A stretch of DNA of 64,000 nucleotides, taken from Cycas panzhihuaensis. Taxonomy: Eukaryota > Cycadophyta. The notes under the pieces were generated by a model, which saw only the letters and a program-made list of their open reading frames with translations, had not been told where the DNA came from and searched no databases. A program made the translations under genes and the position numbers. The stretch covers positions 64,363,741 to 64,427,740 of the forward strand of contig CM041465.1 of NCBI GenBank assembly GCA_023213395.1, given 5' to 3'. Below are positions 20,791 to 33,938 of this stretch, piece after piece (the stretch's first letter is position 1; every line of letters starts with the position of its first letter).

Positions 20791-23070
20791 GGTGAATGGG
20801 AGATTATATGGATCAAAAGTAATGAGAGGTGTCCTACACAATGAAGTACCCATTCCATAAATAAGAGCATCATTTTGTTTTAAGATCTCTAAAAAGAAGG
20901 TTCATTGGTTGGGACAACTCTATAAAACATCCATCATGGACATTTATACAAAGATGGTATTGAGCTCCTCTATGATTGAAAAGGCCTTCCTTTTTCCTGT
21001 AGGTTGATGGAGGGCCCTTTTGAAATCATAATACCCTGGTCAAATAGGAATGGTCTTTAGAATGACCAAGACCTCTATGGGAGGATTCTCTAAAGAGGGT
21101 TATTATTATGAAGTGGAGGCACCCCCAGCCTCCTTCAACACTTACAAGTGAGTTATAGGGCATACCTTAGTGGTCTTAAGTAGTTGGATAATCCTCTTAC
21201 CTCTAGAGTTGGGTCATGAGGATGAGGTTTGAGTTGTAGGACACAAGTGAGTCAAAGTACCAACCAGGGTCTTTCCCTTAGATTGATCTGATGGAGGAGG
21301 AGGAGGGGTACCCTTACATTGAGGTGATGGATGCCTCCTACCTCATCAATTTTATGGTTAAAGTACTTAGTTAGATACCTCATGATCTGAGAAGGGATCT
21401 TTATGAATGGGTTATTTAAGGTTTAGTTTGGAAGGGGCTTGAGGTGGAGGATCCCTTGGTAGAGAAAGTTAGAGGTGTTGAGTCTAATAACTAGAGTCAT
21501 CATGAGTACATAACTATGGATAGTATACCATTTCTTTTTGGAAAGGGGTTTTATCCTCTTCCCTTATGGAGGCTCGGTGCCTTCTTTTGTTGATGATATA
21601 GTTTAAGTAGTTTGATGGACCTCCCTATAACCTTGCACTTAAGGGTAAAAGTTGCTTTGAGTTTGCAACAATTAGAGTTTAAGATCTTTTAAATCTCATT
21701 CAAAAGAATAAATGGTAGAGATGAAAGGATCTAGAGTCTTGTTAAATAAATTAATAAAGGATTTTGGAATGGATTATTTCCCTCTTTCGTCATGTGGGGG
21801 AGGTGATGCCTCATGATATGGTATTTTGCAGTTAATCTTCTTCATACCAATATGTATCTTAATATATTTGAGGGTACTTGGCTATAACCAAATCACACAT
21901 AGTCACTCCCTTCTTGAGGACCTTAGCATGGACTTTAAGGTATAAGACATTCACAAAGATATCTCTCTCTTTAAGTCCTCAAGTAATATAGTCTTTGAGG
22001 AGTGAAGAAGATCATGAAATTAGCAGATGAAATCTCTACTGAGCTAATCATAACCTTGTTTAAAAGAGTGGATGGATTTATCCCCACTCTCAAATGGTCA
22101 TATGACATTAAAATAATTGATAAATGAGTCAACCAATTGTTAAAAGTAGGTGATAGAGTGGGATTGAAGGTGATATAACCACTTAAGGGTATCACTATGA
22201 AGTGATTAGGAGAAAAGCTTCATGAGGTGCCATAGGTCCCCCTTAAAGGGGGACTAAAGGTGGGACAAATTGTGTGATATCAAAGGTGGGTTATAGTAAT
22301 AGATTTTACTTAAATGGTCCTCCTAGAGGAAGGGTAACCTTATAGGGATGGAGTGCACCCCATAAGTAGTTAAGGGGTGAGAGCACCTATGCCTCCACTA
22401 GTATGATATATAACCTAGGGGGACATAAAGTGAGGGATCCCCATGCCTTAGGCAAGTTTAAATAGGAAGTCCTCCTACTTGCATCAAGTATCATGGATGA
22501 GGAGAAATGGTAGGGATAACAGGGGGAACCAAGATTATGCTTAGTTAGGGAATGGTTGTCTTAAGTATGTATGCCCTCTTCATTTGGTAGAATGCTTGTG
22601 GAAGTAAATAATAAGGTTTCCTCTTGAAGAGAGGGTGTGTCTATTTAGATGGAGGTAGGAGGGGGGACTATGATAGAAGTCATTATTATACTAAAATTTA
22701 ATTAGTGTACCCATCCTAGGGTGGTCTGTCCAATTGTTACTTTAAAATAGGAACATAGGGCCTCTATCATATCCCCCAATGGGGTATGCATTTGGTCAAA
22801 AGGAGGGGTATACCTCATTTATTAATCAAAATGAAAATGAAAGGGAAGATAAAGTTACTTGAGGTCATGAGCAAGGCCATGAGGTTGGGGTCCTCCAATA
22901 ATATGGGTATGAGGGACTATTAGGTTGTGATAGATCTCTATCAAATCATGCGAGTAATATGAGGGATCTTCACCTGCATGGGCAAGATGTTTATATGAAT
23001 AAGATGCCTCAATTGGATGCCAATATTTGGCATATGGCTTAGAGGCCCAATCAAAATGGTAGCCCTCCAT
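20791..23070 (-). pseudogene. Gypsy C gag
   Basis: Start MEGYHFDWASKPYAKYW at 23070, matching MEGYHFDWAYHT of B. The core near 22050-22190 reads WLYHLQSHSITYFQQLVD and SFINYFNVI, the retrotransposon gag domain. Downstream come EDLKREIFVNVLYLKVHAKV and KKGVTMCDLVIAKY near 21900. The proline/glycine-rich middle has decayed. From about 21183 leftward the sequence has no counterpart in the duplicate; to the right it is repeated at 44825-46708 and beyond. No intact CHHC knuckle was found. Confidence 0.83.
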
Positions 23071-23309
23071 TGGTGACTCTTACTCACTTCATGCAATAAG
23101 GTCATAAGTTAGTTCTAAATCCAAAGGAGGGAGGCCACATAAGTAACAAGATAAGTATCATATTCATGGGATAATCAATGAACTTAGTTAGAAAAGAAGA
23201 GTAGGGTCTTATTGCTATGTGAATTAGACACCCTAACTAAGCCTAAAAATGATGGGAGAGGAATAAGAAATCCTAAACACTCTAAAGGCCTTCCTACTGG
23301 TGAGTCCCT

Positions 23310-23333
23310 AGTATGGTCACTAGTGAAATGCTC
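23310..23333 (-). promoter_or_regulatory. Primer-binding region of gypsy C
   Basis: The minus strand reads CTAGTGACCATACTAGGGAC just after the LTR end ...GCATTTCA. Element B has CTAGCGACCATACTGGGGAC in the same position. The tRNA primer was not identified from sequence alone. Confidence 0.5.
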
Positions 23334-24886
23334 TAAAGGGTGGTGGGGTAAGAATGATGTTATCTTTACTTACGAGTAGAACCTAGGGTACAAATTCCCG
23401 ATGAGATGGACAATTCTCATGATTCCAACTCAAGCACCCATATGCTTTTTTAGCATATTTATAAAGGGTTGGTATGAACATCCTAATGTAAAGTGCTAAA
23501 TGAAGGGTGATGTAGTGTATGCATGTAGGTTTAGTGGCTAGTATATGGTTGTGTTCTATTTCTTTTAATGAAGCCTAGGGCTAACTATGAGGGGGATCAA
23601 TGTACATACACCTAGATGCAAGCTATATACTCTTTTCCTTTTTTAATAAGTTTGTACCTTCACCTAGTCTCCATGCAATATCCCTTCATAGATTTAGGAC
23701 TTACAGTGAGTGATCACTCCTTATATCTTAGGCTTATGTTATGTGGAATGCAAAAACTAAATTGCTTTCTCCTATTATGCATGCAAATGAAAAATCTCTA
23801 AGACAAAAAATAAACAAGCTAAAAGAGAAAAATATTTTCTTTATCTGCTTTTCTTTTTCTTTTTTTTAGGGTGGAAGAAAGATAGGCAGATAACTATGAA
23901 ATATTCTCTCTCTCTCTCTCTCTGTATATATATATATATATCAAGATAAAAATAAAAAAAAAGAGAAAATAAAAAAGGGGAATAAGGACTAAGCTAAGAA
24001 GCTCTTTTTTCTTTTTCCTATTCTTATCCCTTCTTACAAATATAACAAAGAAATTTCTTACGTTCTTTTTCTTTTCTTTTTTATCATTTTATAACTCCCT
24101 CCCTATTTTTTTTCCTTAAATATAATAATAATAATAAATTAAACTAATAAGGGTATATTTGGCTATGTGGATGGTTGCTTGTTATATATGGCCTTCTCGT
24201 AATATGCTAACAGCCTCCTAAGAGAGTGGAAAGTGACCTAATAGACAACTATACCAAATTCTAAAGCAAATTTAGAAATATTTATGCTTATCATATATGC
24301 TTATGATAGAAAATGGTGCAAGAAAAATGACTCAGAATGGAAATGAAAAACACTAAATAAGGATTTAGCCTTACCACTTTAAGAGAGTTGTTGGTATAAG
24401 GGCTATAAAGTAGTTGATTGAGATAGTAGTAGATAGCTTAGAGAATTTGTTAACTTCTTTCTCCTCCCTGTAACCAAGTTAGAATATAACAAGATAAATT
24501 TCCTTCTAAGAAAACCAATAACTAAATATGTCTATCCTCAAGTAACATCAAATAAGTTTTTATAATAAATAAAACACCATCCAAAGAAAGTGAAACAAGC
24601 AAATAGGATTGGTGTAGGTGCCTCAGAATAGATCTCATCTCCTAGTGTAATGTGGAATCCCTAAGTATATTTAAGTGCCAGTTTTCCTTCTTTATAACTT
24701 ACCTAATCAGTGGAAAGAATAAAAGAAAATAATAGAGAAATAAATAGTTAAAGTTCAAGAGATTTGAAAAACTAAAAAAATAACTACCATAATTATACAA
24801 TTCAATATGAAAATATGTTATGAAAATGGAAAGATAAAGTAAAGAAACAATCATCCAAAATGATAGAGAAGGATTACCTATCCCTA
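23334..24886 (-). mobile_element. 5' LTR of gypsy C, truncated by copia E1
   Basis: The LTR terminus on the minus strand is ...AGAGCATTTCA at 23334. The sequence continues right to 24886, where the LTR of E1 begins. Its other end lies beyond the E1 insertion, outside the window. It contains (CT)n followed by (TA)n near 23907-23940; the duplicate at 46972-48512 has the CT run but lacks the TA run. No gene inside. Confidence 0.65.
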
Positions 24887-25199
24887 TGAAGAAAGGATGG
24901 ATCTAGGGAATAAATCACTCACATGTATACCACGGTAATGGAGAATGAAGAAGAGATAAAAACAAGATATGAGAGCAAATCTTAGAGGTGAGAATGAATA
25001 ATGACTCCCCCCTTGAGATTTTACCTTTTATTATTGAGGGTGAGTATTATGGTTAGGATTTTTCTACTTAATGATATGAACCTGAAATTACATCCAAATG
25101 TATATAAAATATATTTCACTAAGAGACTAATGCTAACAATATACCCTAAGGTCACTTAATTAATCTAAACAAATAACTTTGATACATTAACCTCTTTTA
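24887..25199 (-). repeat. 3' LTR of copia E1
   Basis: 313 bp. On the minus strand it begins TAAAAGAGG (TGAAAGAGG in the duplicate) and ends in the family terminus CCATTC..CTTTCA. Related LTRs are at 27373-27683 and 62594-62904. The upstream flank is ccta at 24883-24886; the matching right flank is outside the window. Confidence 0.85.
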
Positions 25200-27372
25200 A
25201 TTTCCCCCTTTAATAGTGGAAGGTCATTTTGAGAAAATCTATTCTATGAGGTCTTTGTTTAAGCCTCATTATTACATTGAAATTCTAAACGACACTTTTG
25301 TAGGAAAACCCTCATAGGAAATAAAAACCCATGGACTTTCTAAGATCTATATCTCTTTTTATAAATAAAAAAGGATAAAGTGGATCTTGATGTATCCTAA
25401 TAGCCAAGCAACTTAAATGTATAACTTGATCTACTAAGTCTCCATATATTGTTTGGCTATCCCCTATGCCCTTTCAAGTTTTCATAAGTTTTTATTTTCC
25501 AAAACTAGTACAATCGTTATCCTTCTGTTCTCATATGGAATTTTCACAAATAGGATAGAGCAAAGACTTACTCTTATTCTTCCATGCTCACAAGGGTTTT
25601 TCATGAATAGAATGGAGTATGATGATCTTGTTTCCATCTTCTTTGATCAGTCAAAGATGGAAGCCCTAAGGCTAAGCTACCTTTGGAACTATTTAAACTT
25701 CACAATTTTCAATGGTTTGGTGAAGATATTAGCCACTTGATCTATTGTAGGGTAGTATTCCAGTTGAATTATACTGTCATAAACTAATTCTCTAATCCTG
25801 TAGATTGTTGTACTTATGTGTTTAGTATGATCATGAAATACAAAATTATTTTCCATGTGTATTATTGATTGATTATTCACATGATGGCCAATAAGACTTA
25901 TTTGGATGATATTCAATATTTCCAATAATTTTTTAAGCCATATCACCTCATTTCTAGTCTCAGAAACAATAATATATTCAACTTCAGTAGTTGAATCAAT
26001 AACTATCCCTTGTTATCTGAATCTCTATGATATTGGTATTATTCGAAGAAATGTTATATACCTAAATGTAGATCTTTCTATATCTTTATCTCTTGCAAAT
26101 TCTAAATTTATATATGTAAAAAGCCTAAATTTATTATTAGGTTCATACAACAAAACTAAAATTTCTAGGTATCTTTAGGTATTTTAACACTCAAATTGTA
26201 GCATGTCAATGATTCTTCTTAGGATTTGTCATGAATTGTATAAGAATGTTAAGAGAGTGTGCAATATCTAGCCTTGTATTAGTAGTGTAGATGAGACTAC
26301 CTACAAGTTTCCTATAGAGTGTTATATCTGCCTCCCTAGTATAACCATCAACTGAGAGTTTGGTATTAGGTTCCATAGGTATAGTCACTAGTCGAGTATC
26401 TTCTAACTGAAACTTGGTTAGAAGATCATTGATGTACTTTTCTTAAGAGAGGAAAAATTTTATATTATTTTGTATTACTTTAATTTCCAAGTAATATTTC
26501 ATCAGTCTGAGGCCATACAATTCAAATGTTTTGTTAAGGTCCTTTTTTAGCAACCTTATTAACTGTTCACTATTAATCATTACTAGCATGTCATCCATAA
26601 AGATTATGAGATAAGCAACTTTGTCTTTTTTCTTCTTAATAAATAGTGTTATATCAATATCTTGCTAATCACAGACCATGTATCTAAGTTACTTCATCCT
26701 TTTAGACAACTTGGTAAACCAAGCACAAGGGGCTTGTTTAAGGTCATACAAGGACTTTCTGAACATACAAACTTTATGCTCTTAACCTTTGATCTTATAT
26801 CCTTTTAGATAAGCCGTATAAATTTCTTCTTCAAGATCCTGATTAAAAAATGTGGTCTTAATATTGAGCTAGTAGATTTTCCAATCCTATTAAGTATATA
26901 AAGCCACAAGAGTTCTAATTATAGGCCATTTGGTTATAGGTGTAAATCCTTTAGCTACTAACCTCATCTTGTGCTTTTCAAGGGTGCTCTCTAATCTGTA
27001 TTTATTTTTTAACACCTATTTATTTTAAATTATATTTCTACTAAGTGATAGATCAACGAGCTCTCATATACTATTTTTATAAGAGATTGGTATTTTTTAT
27101 TTATTGCATTTCTCTAAACTGTATATTTTATAACTTTCTAGTATAAGAGGGGCTCTTCATTAAGAGTAAGGTGCAGTTCTACTAGTTCAAGCTCAGTATA
27201 TAATGATTCTTGTATCCTTATTTTATGTGCACTTCGAGTGCCAGTTTTGCTCACCTTATCTAGTTGTATGTCTTTATTGAGCTTGTGAGCTTTACGAGAT
27301 CCTTGATTTAGGAATGAGGTCCTCATTTTCTCAACTTCTTAGTTCTCATCCAGTTTATTAAAATGATCATTT
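25200..27372 (-). pseudogene. Copia E1 reverse transcriptase and RNase H
   Basis: Right to left on the minus strand: RT with FMDDMLVMINSE (F-M-D-D at 26587-26601), LLKKDLNKTFELYGLRLMKY, DITLYRKLVGSLIYTTNTRL. RNase H follows at 25689-25946: MIWLKKLLEILNI, HVNNQSIIHM, HISTTIYRIREL, VANIFTKPL. A polypurine tract adjoins the LTR at 25200-25220. The catalytic Asp pair is kept; stops and frameshifts elsewhere. E1 is cut at 27372 by E2 and resumes at 62905. Confidence 0.88.
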
Positions 27373-27683
27373 TGAAGGAAGGATGAATCTAGGAAATAAA
27401 TCACTCACATACACATAATGGCAATGGAGAATGAAAAATAGACAAAACAAGATATGAGAGTAAGCTTAAAGATGAGAATGAATAATAACTTCTTCTTTGA
27501 GATTTTACCTTTTATTATTGAGGGTAAGCATTAGAGTTAAGATTTTCCTGTCTAATGATATGAATATGAAATTATATCTAAATGCACATAAAGTGCATTT
27601 CATTAAGAGACTAATACTAATAATATATCCTAAGGTCACATAATTAATATACATAAATGACCTTGATGCATTAACCTCTTTCA
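27373..27683 (-). repeat. 3' LTR of copia E2
   Basis: On the minus strand it starts TGAAAGAGGTTAATGCATC after a G-rich polypurine tract (27684-27695) and ends at 27373. The left target site is cattt (27368-27372). The matching 5' LTR is at 62594-62904, followed by tattc; that is the same 5-bp site with two transitions. Confidence 0.85.
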
Positions 27684-29900
27684 ATCCCCCCCTTAATGGT
27701 GAAAGGTCATTTTGAGAAAATCTATTCTATGAGGTCTTGATTTAAGCCTCATTATTACATTAAAATTCTAAATGACACTTTTATAGGAAAACCCTCATGG
27801 GGAATAAAAACCCATGAACTTTCTAAGATCTATAGCTCATTTATAAATCAAAATAACTAAGGTAGCTCTTTACTGTAGCCTGATAGTTAAGCAACTTAAA
27901 TGTATAGCTTAATCTGCTAAGTCTCCATATATTATTTAGTCATCCCTTATGCCCTTTTAGGTTTTTATAAGTTTCAATTTTCCAAAACTAGTATAACCCT
28001 TATCCTTCCATGCCCACATAGGATTTTCATAAATAGGATAGAGTATATACTTACTATTATTCTTTTATGCCCACTAGGGATTTTCACAAAGAGAATAGAG
28101 TATGATGATCCTATCTCCATCTTCTTTGATCAGTTGAAGATGGAGGCCCTAAGGGTTAGCTACCTTTGAAAATTTTTAAACTTCACCTTTTGTAGTGATT
28201 TGGTGAAGATATCGTGCACTTGATCTACTGTGGGGCAGTATTCCAATTGAATTATACCATCATGAATAAGTTCTCTAATCCTATGGACTTTCGTACTTAT
28301 TTGTTTAGTACGATCATAAAATACAAAATTTTTTGCCATGCAGATTGTTGATTGATTATCTATATGAAGGCCAGTAGGACTTTTTTGGGTGATATTCAAT
28401 GTCTTCAATAATTTTCTAAGCCATATCATCTCCTTGCTGGTCTCAAAAGTAATAATATATTCAGCTTCAATAGTTGAATCAGTAACTATCTTCTGTTGTC
28501 TAGATCTCTATGATATCGGTGATGTTCTAAGAAATATTATATACCTAGATGTAGATATTTCTGTATCTTTATCTCCTACAAAGTCTGATTTATATATAAA
28601 AAGCTTAAATTCATTATTAGGTTCATACAACAGACCAAATTTGTTGATTGTCTTTAGGTATTTTAACACTCAAATTATAGCTTGCCAATGATTTTACTTA
28701 GGATTTATCATGAATCTTGCAAGAATACCCACAGTGTGCAATATCTAGCCTTGTATTAGTAGTGTAGATGAGACTACATACAAGTTTCTTATACAGTGTT
28801 GTGTCTGCCTCCTTAGTGTCACCATTAGTTAAGAGTTTAGTATTAGGGTCCATAGGTAAAGCCATTGGTCAAGCATCTTCTAACTAAAACTTGGTTAGAA
28901 GATTGTTGATGTATTTTTCTTGGAAGAGAAAACTTTTTCTATTCTTTTGTGTTACTTTAATTCCCAAGTAATATTTCATTAAACTGAAGTCAAATAATTT
29001 GAATATTTTACCAAGATCCTTTTTCAGCTAGCTTATTTCCTATTCACTATTACCTGTTACTAACATGTCATCTACAAAGATTATGAGATAAGTGACTTTA
29101 TCCTTATGATGCTTGATGAATAATGTTGCATTAATATCTTGGTAGTCACAAACCTCGTATCTAAGTTACCTCATTCTTTTAAACAACTTGGTAAACCAAG
29201 CATACGGGTGTTGTTTAAGGTCATACAAGGACTTTCTAAGCCTCCAAACCTTACGTTGCTGGCCTTTAATCTCATATCCTTTTGGCTAAGCCATGTAAAT
29301 TTCTTCTTCAAGATCTCCATAGAGAAATGTGATCTTAATATTGAGTTGGTGGATTTTTCAACCCTATCAAGTAGCCAAGGCCATAAGAATTTTAGTTGTA
29401 GGCCACTTGGTTGTAGGTGTACAGACTTTAGTATAGTTGATGCCTTCCCTTTGTGTGAATCCTTTGGCTACCAAGCTTTACTTATACTTTTCAAAGGTGC
29501 TATCTAATCTATATTAGTTTTTGAGCACCCATTTATTTTGAACTACCTTTCTACTAAGTGATAGATTGACAAACTCCCATATACCATTCTTTATAAGAGA
29601 TTAGTACTCTTCATTTATGGCATTTCTCCAAGCTGTAAGCTTTACAACTTCTTAGTATGTTAAGGGATCTTCATTAAGAGTAAGGTGTAGTTCTATCCAT
29701 TCAAGCTCAATATATAATTATTCTTGCAACCTTACTCTATGGGTGCTTCCAGTGCTAGTTTTTCCCACCTCATCTGGTCATATGTCCTTATTGAGCTGAC
29801 AAGCTTCTCGATATCCTAGAGTTAGGAATGAGGTCCTCGCTTCCTCAACTTCTTAGTTCTCATCTTATTCATTAAAATGATCATTTTTTAAGGAGAATTT
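27684..29900 (-). pseudogene. Copia E2 reverse transcriptase and RNase H
   Basis: RT upstream part: VWRLRKSLYDLKQHPYAWF and TKLFKRM near 29160-29240. Catalytic LIIFVDDMLVTGNSE has F-V-D-D-M at 29064-29078. Then FKLFDFSLMKYYLGIKVTQ and ADTTLYKKLVCSLIYTTNTR. RNase H at 28160-28690 reads EFKLFIYKSDFVGDKD, TDSTIEAEYIITFETS, MIWLRKLLKTLNITQ, HIDNQSTICMAKNFVF, VDQVHDIFTKSL. Several stops and frameshifts; the catalytic residues DD and the RNase H acidic residues remain visible. The duplicate is at 50632-52850. Confidence 0.9.
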
Positions 29901-31338
29901 TAATGCACCTGAGGAAGATGGTCCTTCTATCACTGTTTTGCCTTTGTCAATTGAAGGTCAAGAGGATGGTTCTTCTATAATGGCTTTGCCTTTGTTAACT
30001 CTACTATCTTCGAAGGATGGTGTTAAATGTATACTCATCAGTTTAGAGTCACAACTTGTATCCTTTGAGGCTTTATTATTAACTTCCAATATTTGGAGTA
30101 ATTTATGTCTATCCCCTCACCCCTAAATTTTAGAATCTGAACATCATACTTGATAACATGATTACAGCAATGTGAGGGTATTTTCAAATCTAATCTAAGT
30201 AACTAATCCTCTATCTCCATAAAAATGACATCTCTAGTAATGATTATTTTTCATTGTGAAGGTATAAAGACCTTATACCTTTTCTTATCCATAGGGTATC
30301 TAACAAAGATGCCTTTAAGTACCCTTGGTTGGAGTTTATTTTGATATGTATCCAGAATGTAGGCATAGCATGTAGAGCCAAAAGTTTTAAAGTAGTGAGC
30401 AATAGGGGTTTGTCCTGACCACTTTTTATTAGTTTATTGTCCTTCCTCTGATGGGCTAACAACATTGATATAACATACAGCTGTCCAAATAGCTTTGGCC
30501 TATAGGTAGGTAGGTACATTTTTGTATATCAACATAGCTTGAACCATGTTCGTGATTATCATGTTCATGCACTCGACAACTCTATTTTTCTATGGGGTAC
30601 TTGCTACTATTATTTGATACTTGATGCCATTGTCTCGAAGGTAGCTTTCAAACTTATATGAGGTATATTCACCACTATTATCAGTTTGAAGATATTTGAG
30701 TTGATAACCTGACTCTTTTTCAATGCAGGCTTTAAATTCTTTGAATACATGGAAGGCTTTATCTTTCTTATGTAGAAAAGCTACTCATACTTTTCTAGTG
30801 AAATCATCAATAAAAGAGATGTAATATAACTTGCCCTTCAGTAAAGAAATGGGCATTGGCCCACACAGATCAAACTATACAAATTATAATGGATGGTTCC
30901 ATTTCTACTGAATTTTAAAAAATGGTTATCGATAAGATTTGGCAATAATACAAGCTTCACATTTAAAGGGCTTAGAGGAGAACTTTGGAAGATTTGGAAG
31001 AGTGTTACAAAGATCGCTAAGTCTATCAATTTGAACATGGCCTATGTGAGCATGCCAAAAAGATTCTGGTGAAAACATTAGGTGGGTCAATATGGAACTA
31101 AATATAAATTCATCATCAACGCAAGGGCTTTGGGCACAATGGACTTTAAAACATAGAGAGTCATTCAATAGAAAGAGTTTGTTAGAGAGATATTCAATCA
31201 AAACCACTTGATTAATTAGAGGTGAATGACCTGGAGAGTCTTGTCATTTGTGGTTACACTCAGATTAAATCCATGAGAGATAAGTGTGGATAAGGAGAGT
31301 AGGTATTGTTTGAGATTAGGTATGTATAAGACATCAAG
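29901..31338 (-). pseudogene. Copia E2 integrase and GAG-pre-integrase
   Basis: GAG-pre-integrase at 30926-31207: FWHAHIGHVQIDRLSDL and FKCEACIIAKS, the H-H-C-C zinc site. The integrase core near 30580-30900 reads FDLCGPMPI (first Asp), SFIDDFTRKV, QTDNSGEY (second Asp) and RVVECMNMII (Glu), giving D-D-E. A stop in RKV*VAF is TGA where the duplicate keeps TGG. Downstream, GIFVRYPMDKKRYKVFIPS is the C-terminal part. Gypsy B is inserted at 31339-31343 and the protein continues at 56941. Confidence 0.9.
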
Positions 31339-31343
31339 AAATG
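31339..31343. repeat. Left target-site duplication of gypsy B
   Basis: aaatg here, taata before the duplicate LTR (54299-54303) and taatg after it (56936-56940). All derive from taatg by one change. Removing the insert joins the E2 reading frame across 31338 and 56941. Confidence 0.85.
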
Positions 31344-33938
31344 TGTTTCCTAGCTACCAGGAATGGACTCAAGACGCATCGACTCAGGTAAGCTCAGGTA
31401 TATGCTCTTGCTCCCATCTCCGCTCTTGCTTGACTGAGGCTACTTGATAGATTACCTAATGCATGCTTGCCTGCCATTTGCATGATTGCATTTCTTTCTT
31501 GCTTAATCACACTGCATGTGCCTGCCGCATGCCACTCAGCTTATAACGACCCATAGTGAGGGTATTCTTCAGCGAGTGCTACACCCCATATGGAACATAG
31601 CCACCCATGTCATATCCACGACCCCTTAGGACACCTTAGCCAGTCACATTTCGCCTTTGACAGCATCTTGCCCATGCTTAGGGTTACTTTCTGAGTATAA
31701 TTGGATCCCCGATCGAGGCTTCTCTCTCTTTCCTGACCACTTGTCAGTCACCAGGGCACCAATTCCCAGCTGGTTCTAGCTCTAACTTACTCTTTATTTA
31801 GCTTTAGACCTCTTTCTTGGCTTGATTTTTGCTTTTAGGTTTGCACCGCTGTAAACTTAGCGGTACTGCAATATTTGCCATGGTACCGTGAAGTTTACCA
31901 CAGTACGACTATTCAAAAAAGTTTTTTAAAACTCACACGGCAGTTCCCACTCTTTCCATGGAACTGCCACGTGGCACCCATGCATTTCAAATTCCCCATG
32001 ACCCTCAACATTCACTTAGGGTCAATGGGGGATAAAAACTAAAAAGTTCCTTATTCCTTCTTCTTCTTCACTCATTTTTTGGATGCAACTCCTACAACTC
32101 TCCTCCACTCACTGCAAATAGGGATACACTTTAGCTATTTCTCTTCACACAGAGGTCATTACTGCTTCTCAAGCTCAGCACCAGTAGTTTCAGGCCTCTT
32201 TTACAAGTCCATATAGTGGCAAGGAAGGGCACTCATGGGATTTCTCTAAGAAGGAAGCTTCAAGGTCCTAAATCATAGTGATATCTCTCACAGTGGCCTC
32301 TCCTCCAAAACCAGCCATTAAACCCTATCAAGTATAGGTCTTTTCTAGTATTTTCCAGTAGCCATAAGCTCTCACTTTCTGCCATAAGGTACCTTCCATA
32401 TTTGCCTTAAGATTTTATGCATTTATCCTTATCATTTTATGAATAAATGCTTAGTTTATTTATTTTCTTTGACTCTGTACCTAGTTAGCACTAGATCTTT
32501 GGATTTGGGTGTTGTAGTGCTTCCCTCTACTATCCTGCAAGCCTACTTTAAGGTGGATGTCTAGAAGGGGTGACATAAAGAAAAGTTGAGAGAGAAAGGT
32601 GGGGCCAGTCCCCCTTACAAACCTTCTCCCCAAGGGTCCAAACCCTTCTTTCCTTTCCCCTTACACCTATTGCCTCCCTTGGAGTTTGGCCAGGGACTTG
32701 GGAAACTACTCCCCAAATTTGAACCAACGTTGGTAGCCCCTTGCCATGTTGGTTCTAGCCCCTCATTTGCTAGTTTTAGGCACCTCATAAGCCCTAAAAC
32801 CACTCCTTATTGGTCTATAACCTGTAGCCCATCCCACTAGATGATCTGTTGCTCATAGCACCTCGTCTTTTTCCCTTTGCTCGTTGCCCTATGTCATCAT
32901 TGTAGTTCATTTTTCCTTCCACGAGGCCACGTGGGGATTTCCGTGGGTGAGCTAGCCATTCTGAGGCTAACTCCTTTGTTTAGATATCGATTGATGTGGT
33001 TGTTCGTTGGAATCCTATTAGAGTTATTTTTCTTTAGAATACTATGCATATGTCTTGATTTAGCTTAATTTCCACTTTTCCATATTTAAGCACATATATT
33101 AGATATACTTTGTATCCCCTCTTCCAAGAGGGAGAAACTTGTTTATTTGATTGACAGATCTTGTGATCGTGGAGTTACCTACGAGACTAGCTGGTTAATA
33201 GGTTAGTTTCTCTTTTGTTGTTTCCTTTCGTTTCCTTTCGTTGTTGCTTTGCTTTACTTTTTGCATACATTGGGGAGGTAAGTTCGCCCCCTTTGGCTAC
33301 TCATGGCAACCATCACCAGCAGATCTCACCAATGTGACAAGTGGAGTGGGAAGGTACATAAAGCAATAGGAAACACTAAGCTTCATTCAAGCACCAGATC
33401 CAGGTACTCTTCTTTTTCCCTTTTTTGCCCTTTTTTTTCTTATAGCATTGTTTCCTACGCATATATGTGCATGTTAAAAAACACATAGGAAATGGAAAAG
33501 AAGGAAAGAACACATTTATGCATTTGCATGTTTGTTTTCTTCATAGTTATTGTTGTTGCATATAGATAGTCTCTCCCAGGTGCAAGCTCTTTGTTTCTTA
33601 CTCCCTTTGACTAGTGTATATGTAGACACCACACTACATGCACCTCACTTACCTGTTACCCTCTCTCCTTTTTGAGAAGATGCACCTTGCTAGGTCCCTT
33701 CTCCTTCTCCTTGGCCATCCAAGGGGTAGGAGGGCTTCACTTTTTGGGATGACCCAAGGCTTCACCTTGCGTCCCTCTCCCAGATTACCTAGAAGTAATT
33801 AGGCATCTTTGCAGGTCCTGAATCCATACTCTAGCGCACGGACGCCCTGCATGGTGATTCCTTGCCATTCTACCTAACTCAAACTTATATAACCTTTTCT
33901 TACTAAACGTAGGTAGCCACCCTGCAGGTAGCATTTCA
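31344..33938 (+). mobile_element. 5' LTR of gypsy element B
   Basis: 2595 bp, TGTTTCCTAGCTACCAGG...GGTAGCATTTCA. Landmarks: a GGTACC-type inverted repeat (31851-31866 with 31883-31898), a 9-bp inverted repeat touching a G-box (31939-31973), a TATA-like ggataaaaac (about 32030-32040), splice donor AGGTAAGT (33276-33283), pyrimidine tract plus acceptor-like 'cttatag' (to 33445), the 'ggccatccaagggg' block near 33712 and the 'tctagcgcacggacg' block near 33830. It is repeated as a solo LTR at 54304-56935, and its first 475 bp are at 44343-44818. Frames at 32586, 32877 and 33303 are not genes. Confidence 0.93.
31851..32040 (+). promoter_or_regulatory. LTR promoter block of B: hairpins, G-box, TATA
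   Basis: The arms gtaaacttagcggtac (31851-31866) and gtaccgtgaagtttac (31883-31898) pair at 14 of 16 positions. ggcagttcc (31939-31947) and ggaactgcc (31960-31968) pair perfectly, and the second arm overlaps CACGTG at 31968-31973. A TATA-like gataaaa follows at 32031. The same order occurs in the solo LTR near 54811-55000, where the G-box has become CACATG. Confidence 0.6.

Noticed and set aside
28389-29507. Plus-strand frames repeated at 51381 and 52087
   Set aside because: Antisense shadows of copia E2 RT and RNase H.
32586-32840. 84-codon frame, also present at 55546-55800
   Set aside because: Conserved only because it lies in the duplicated LTR; no coding signature.
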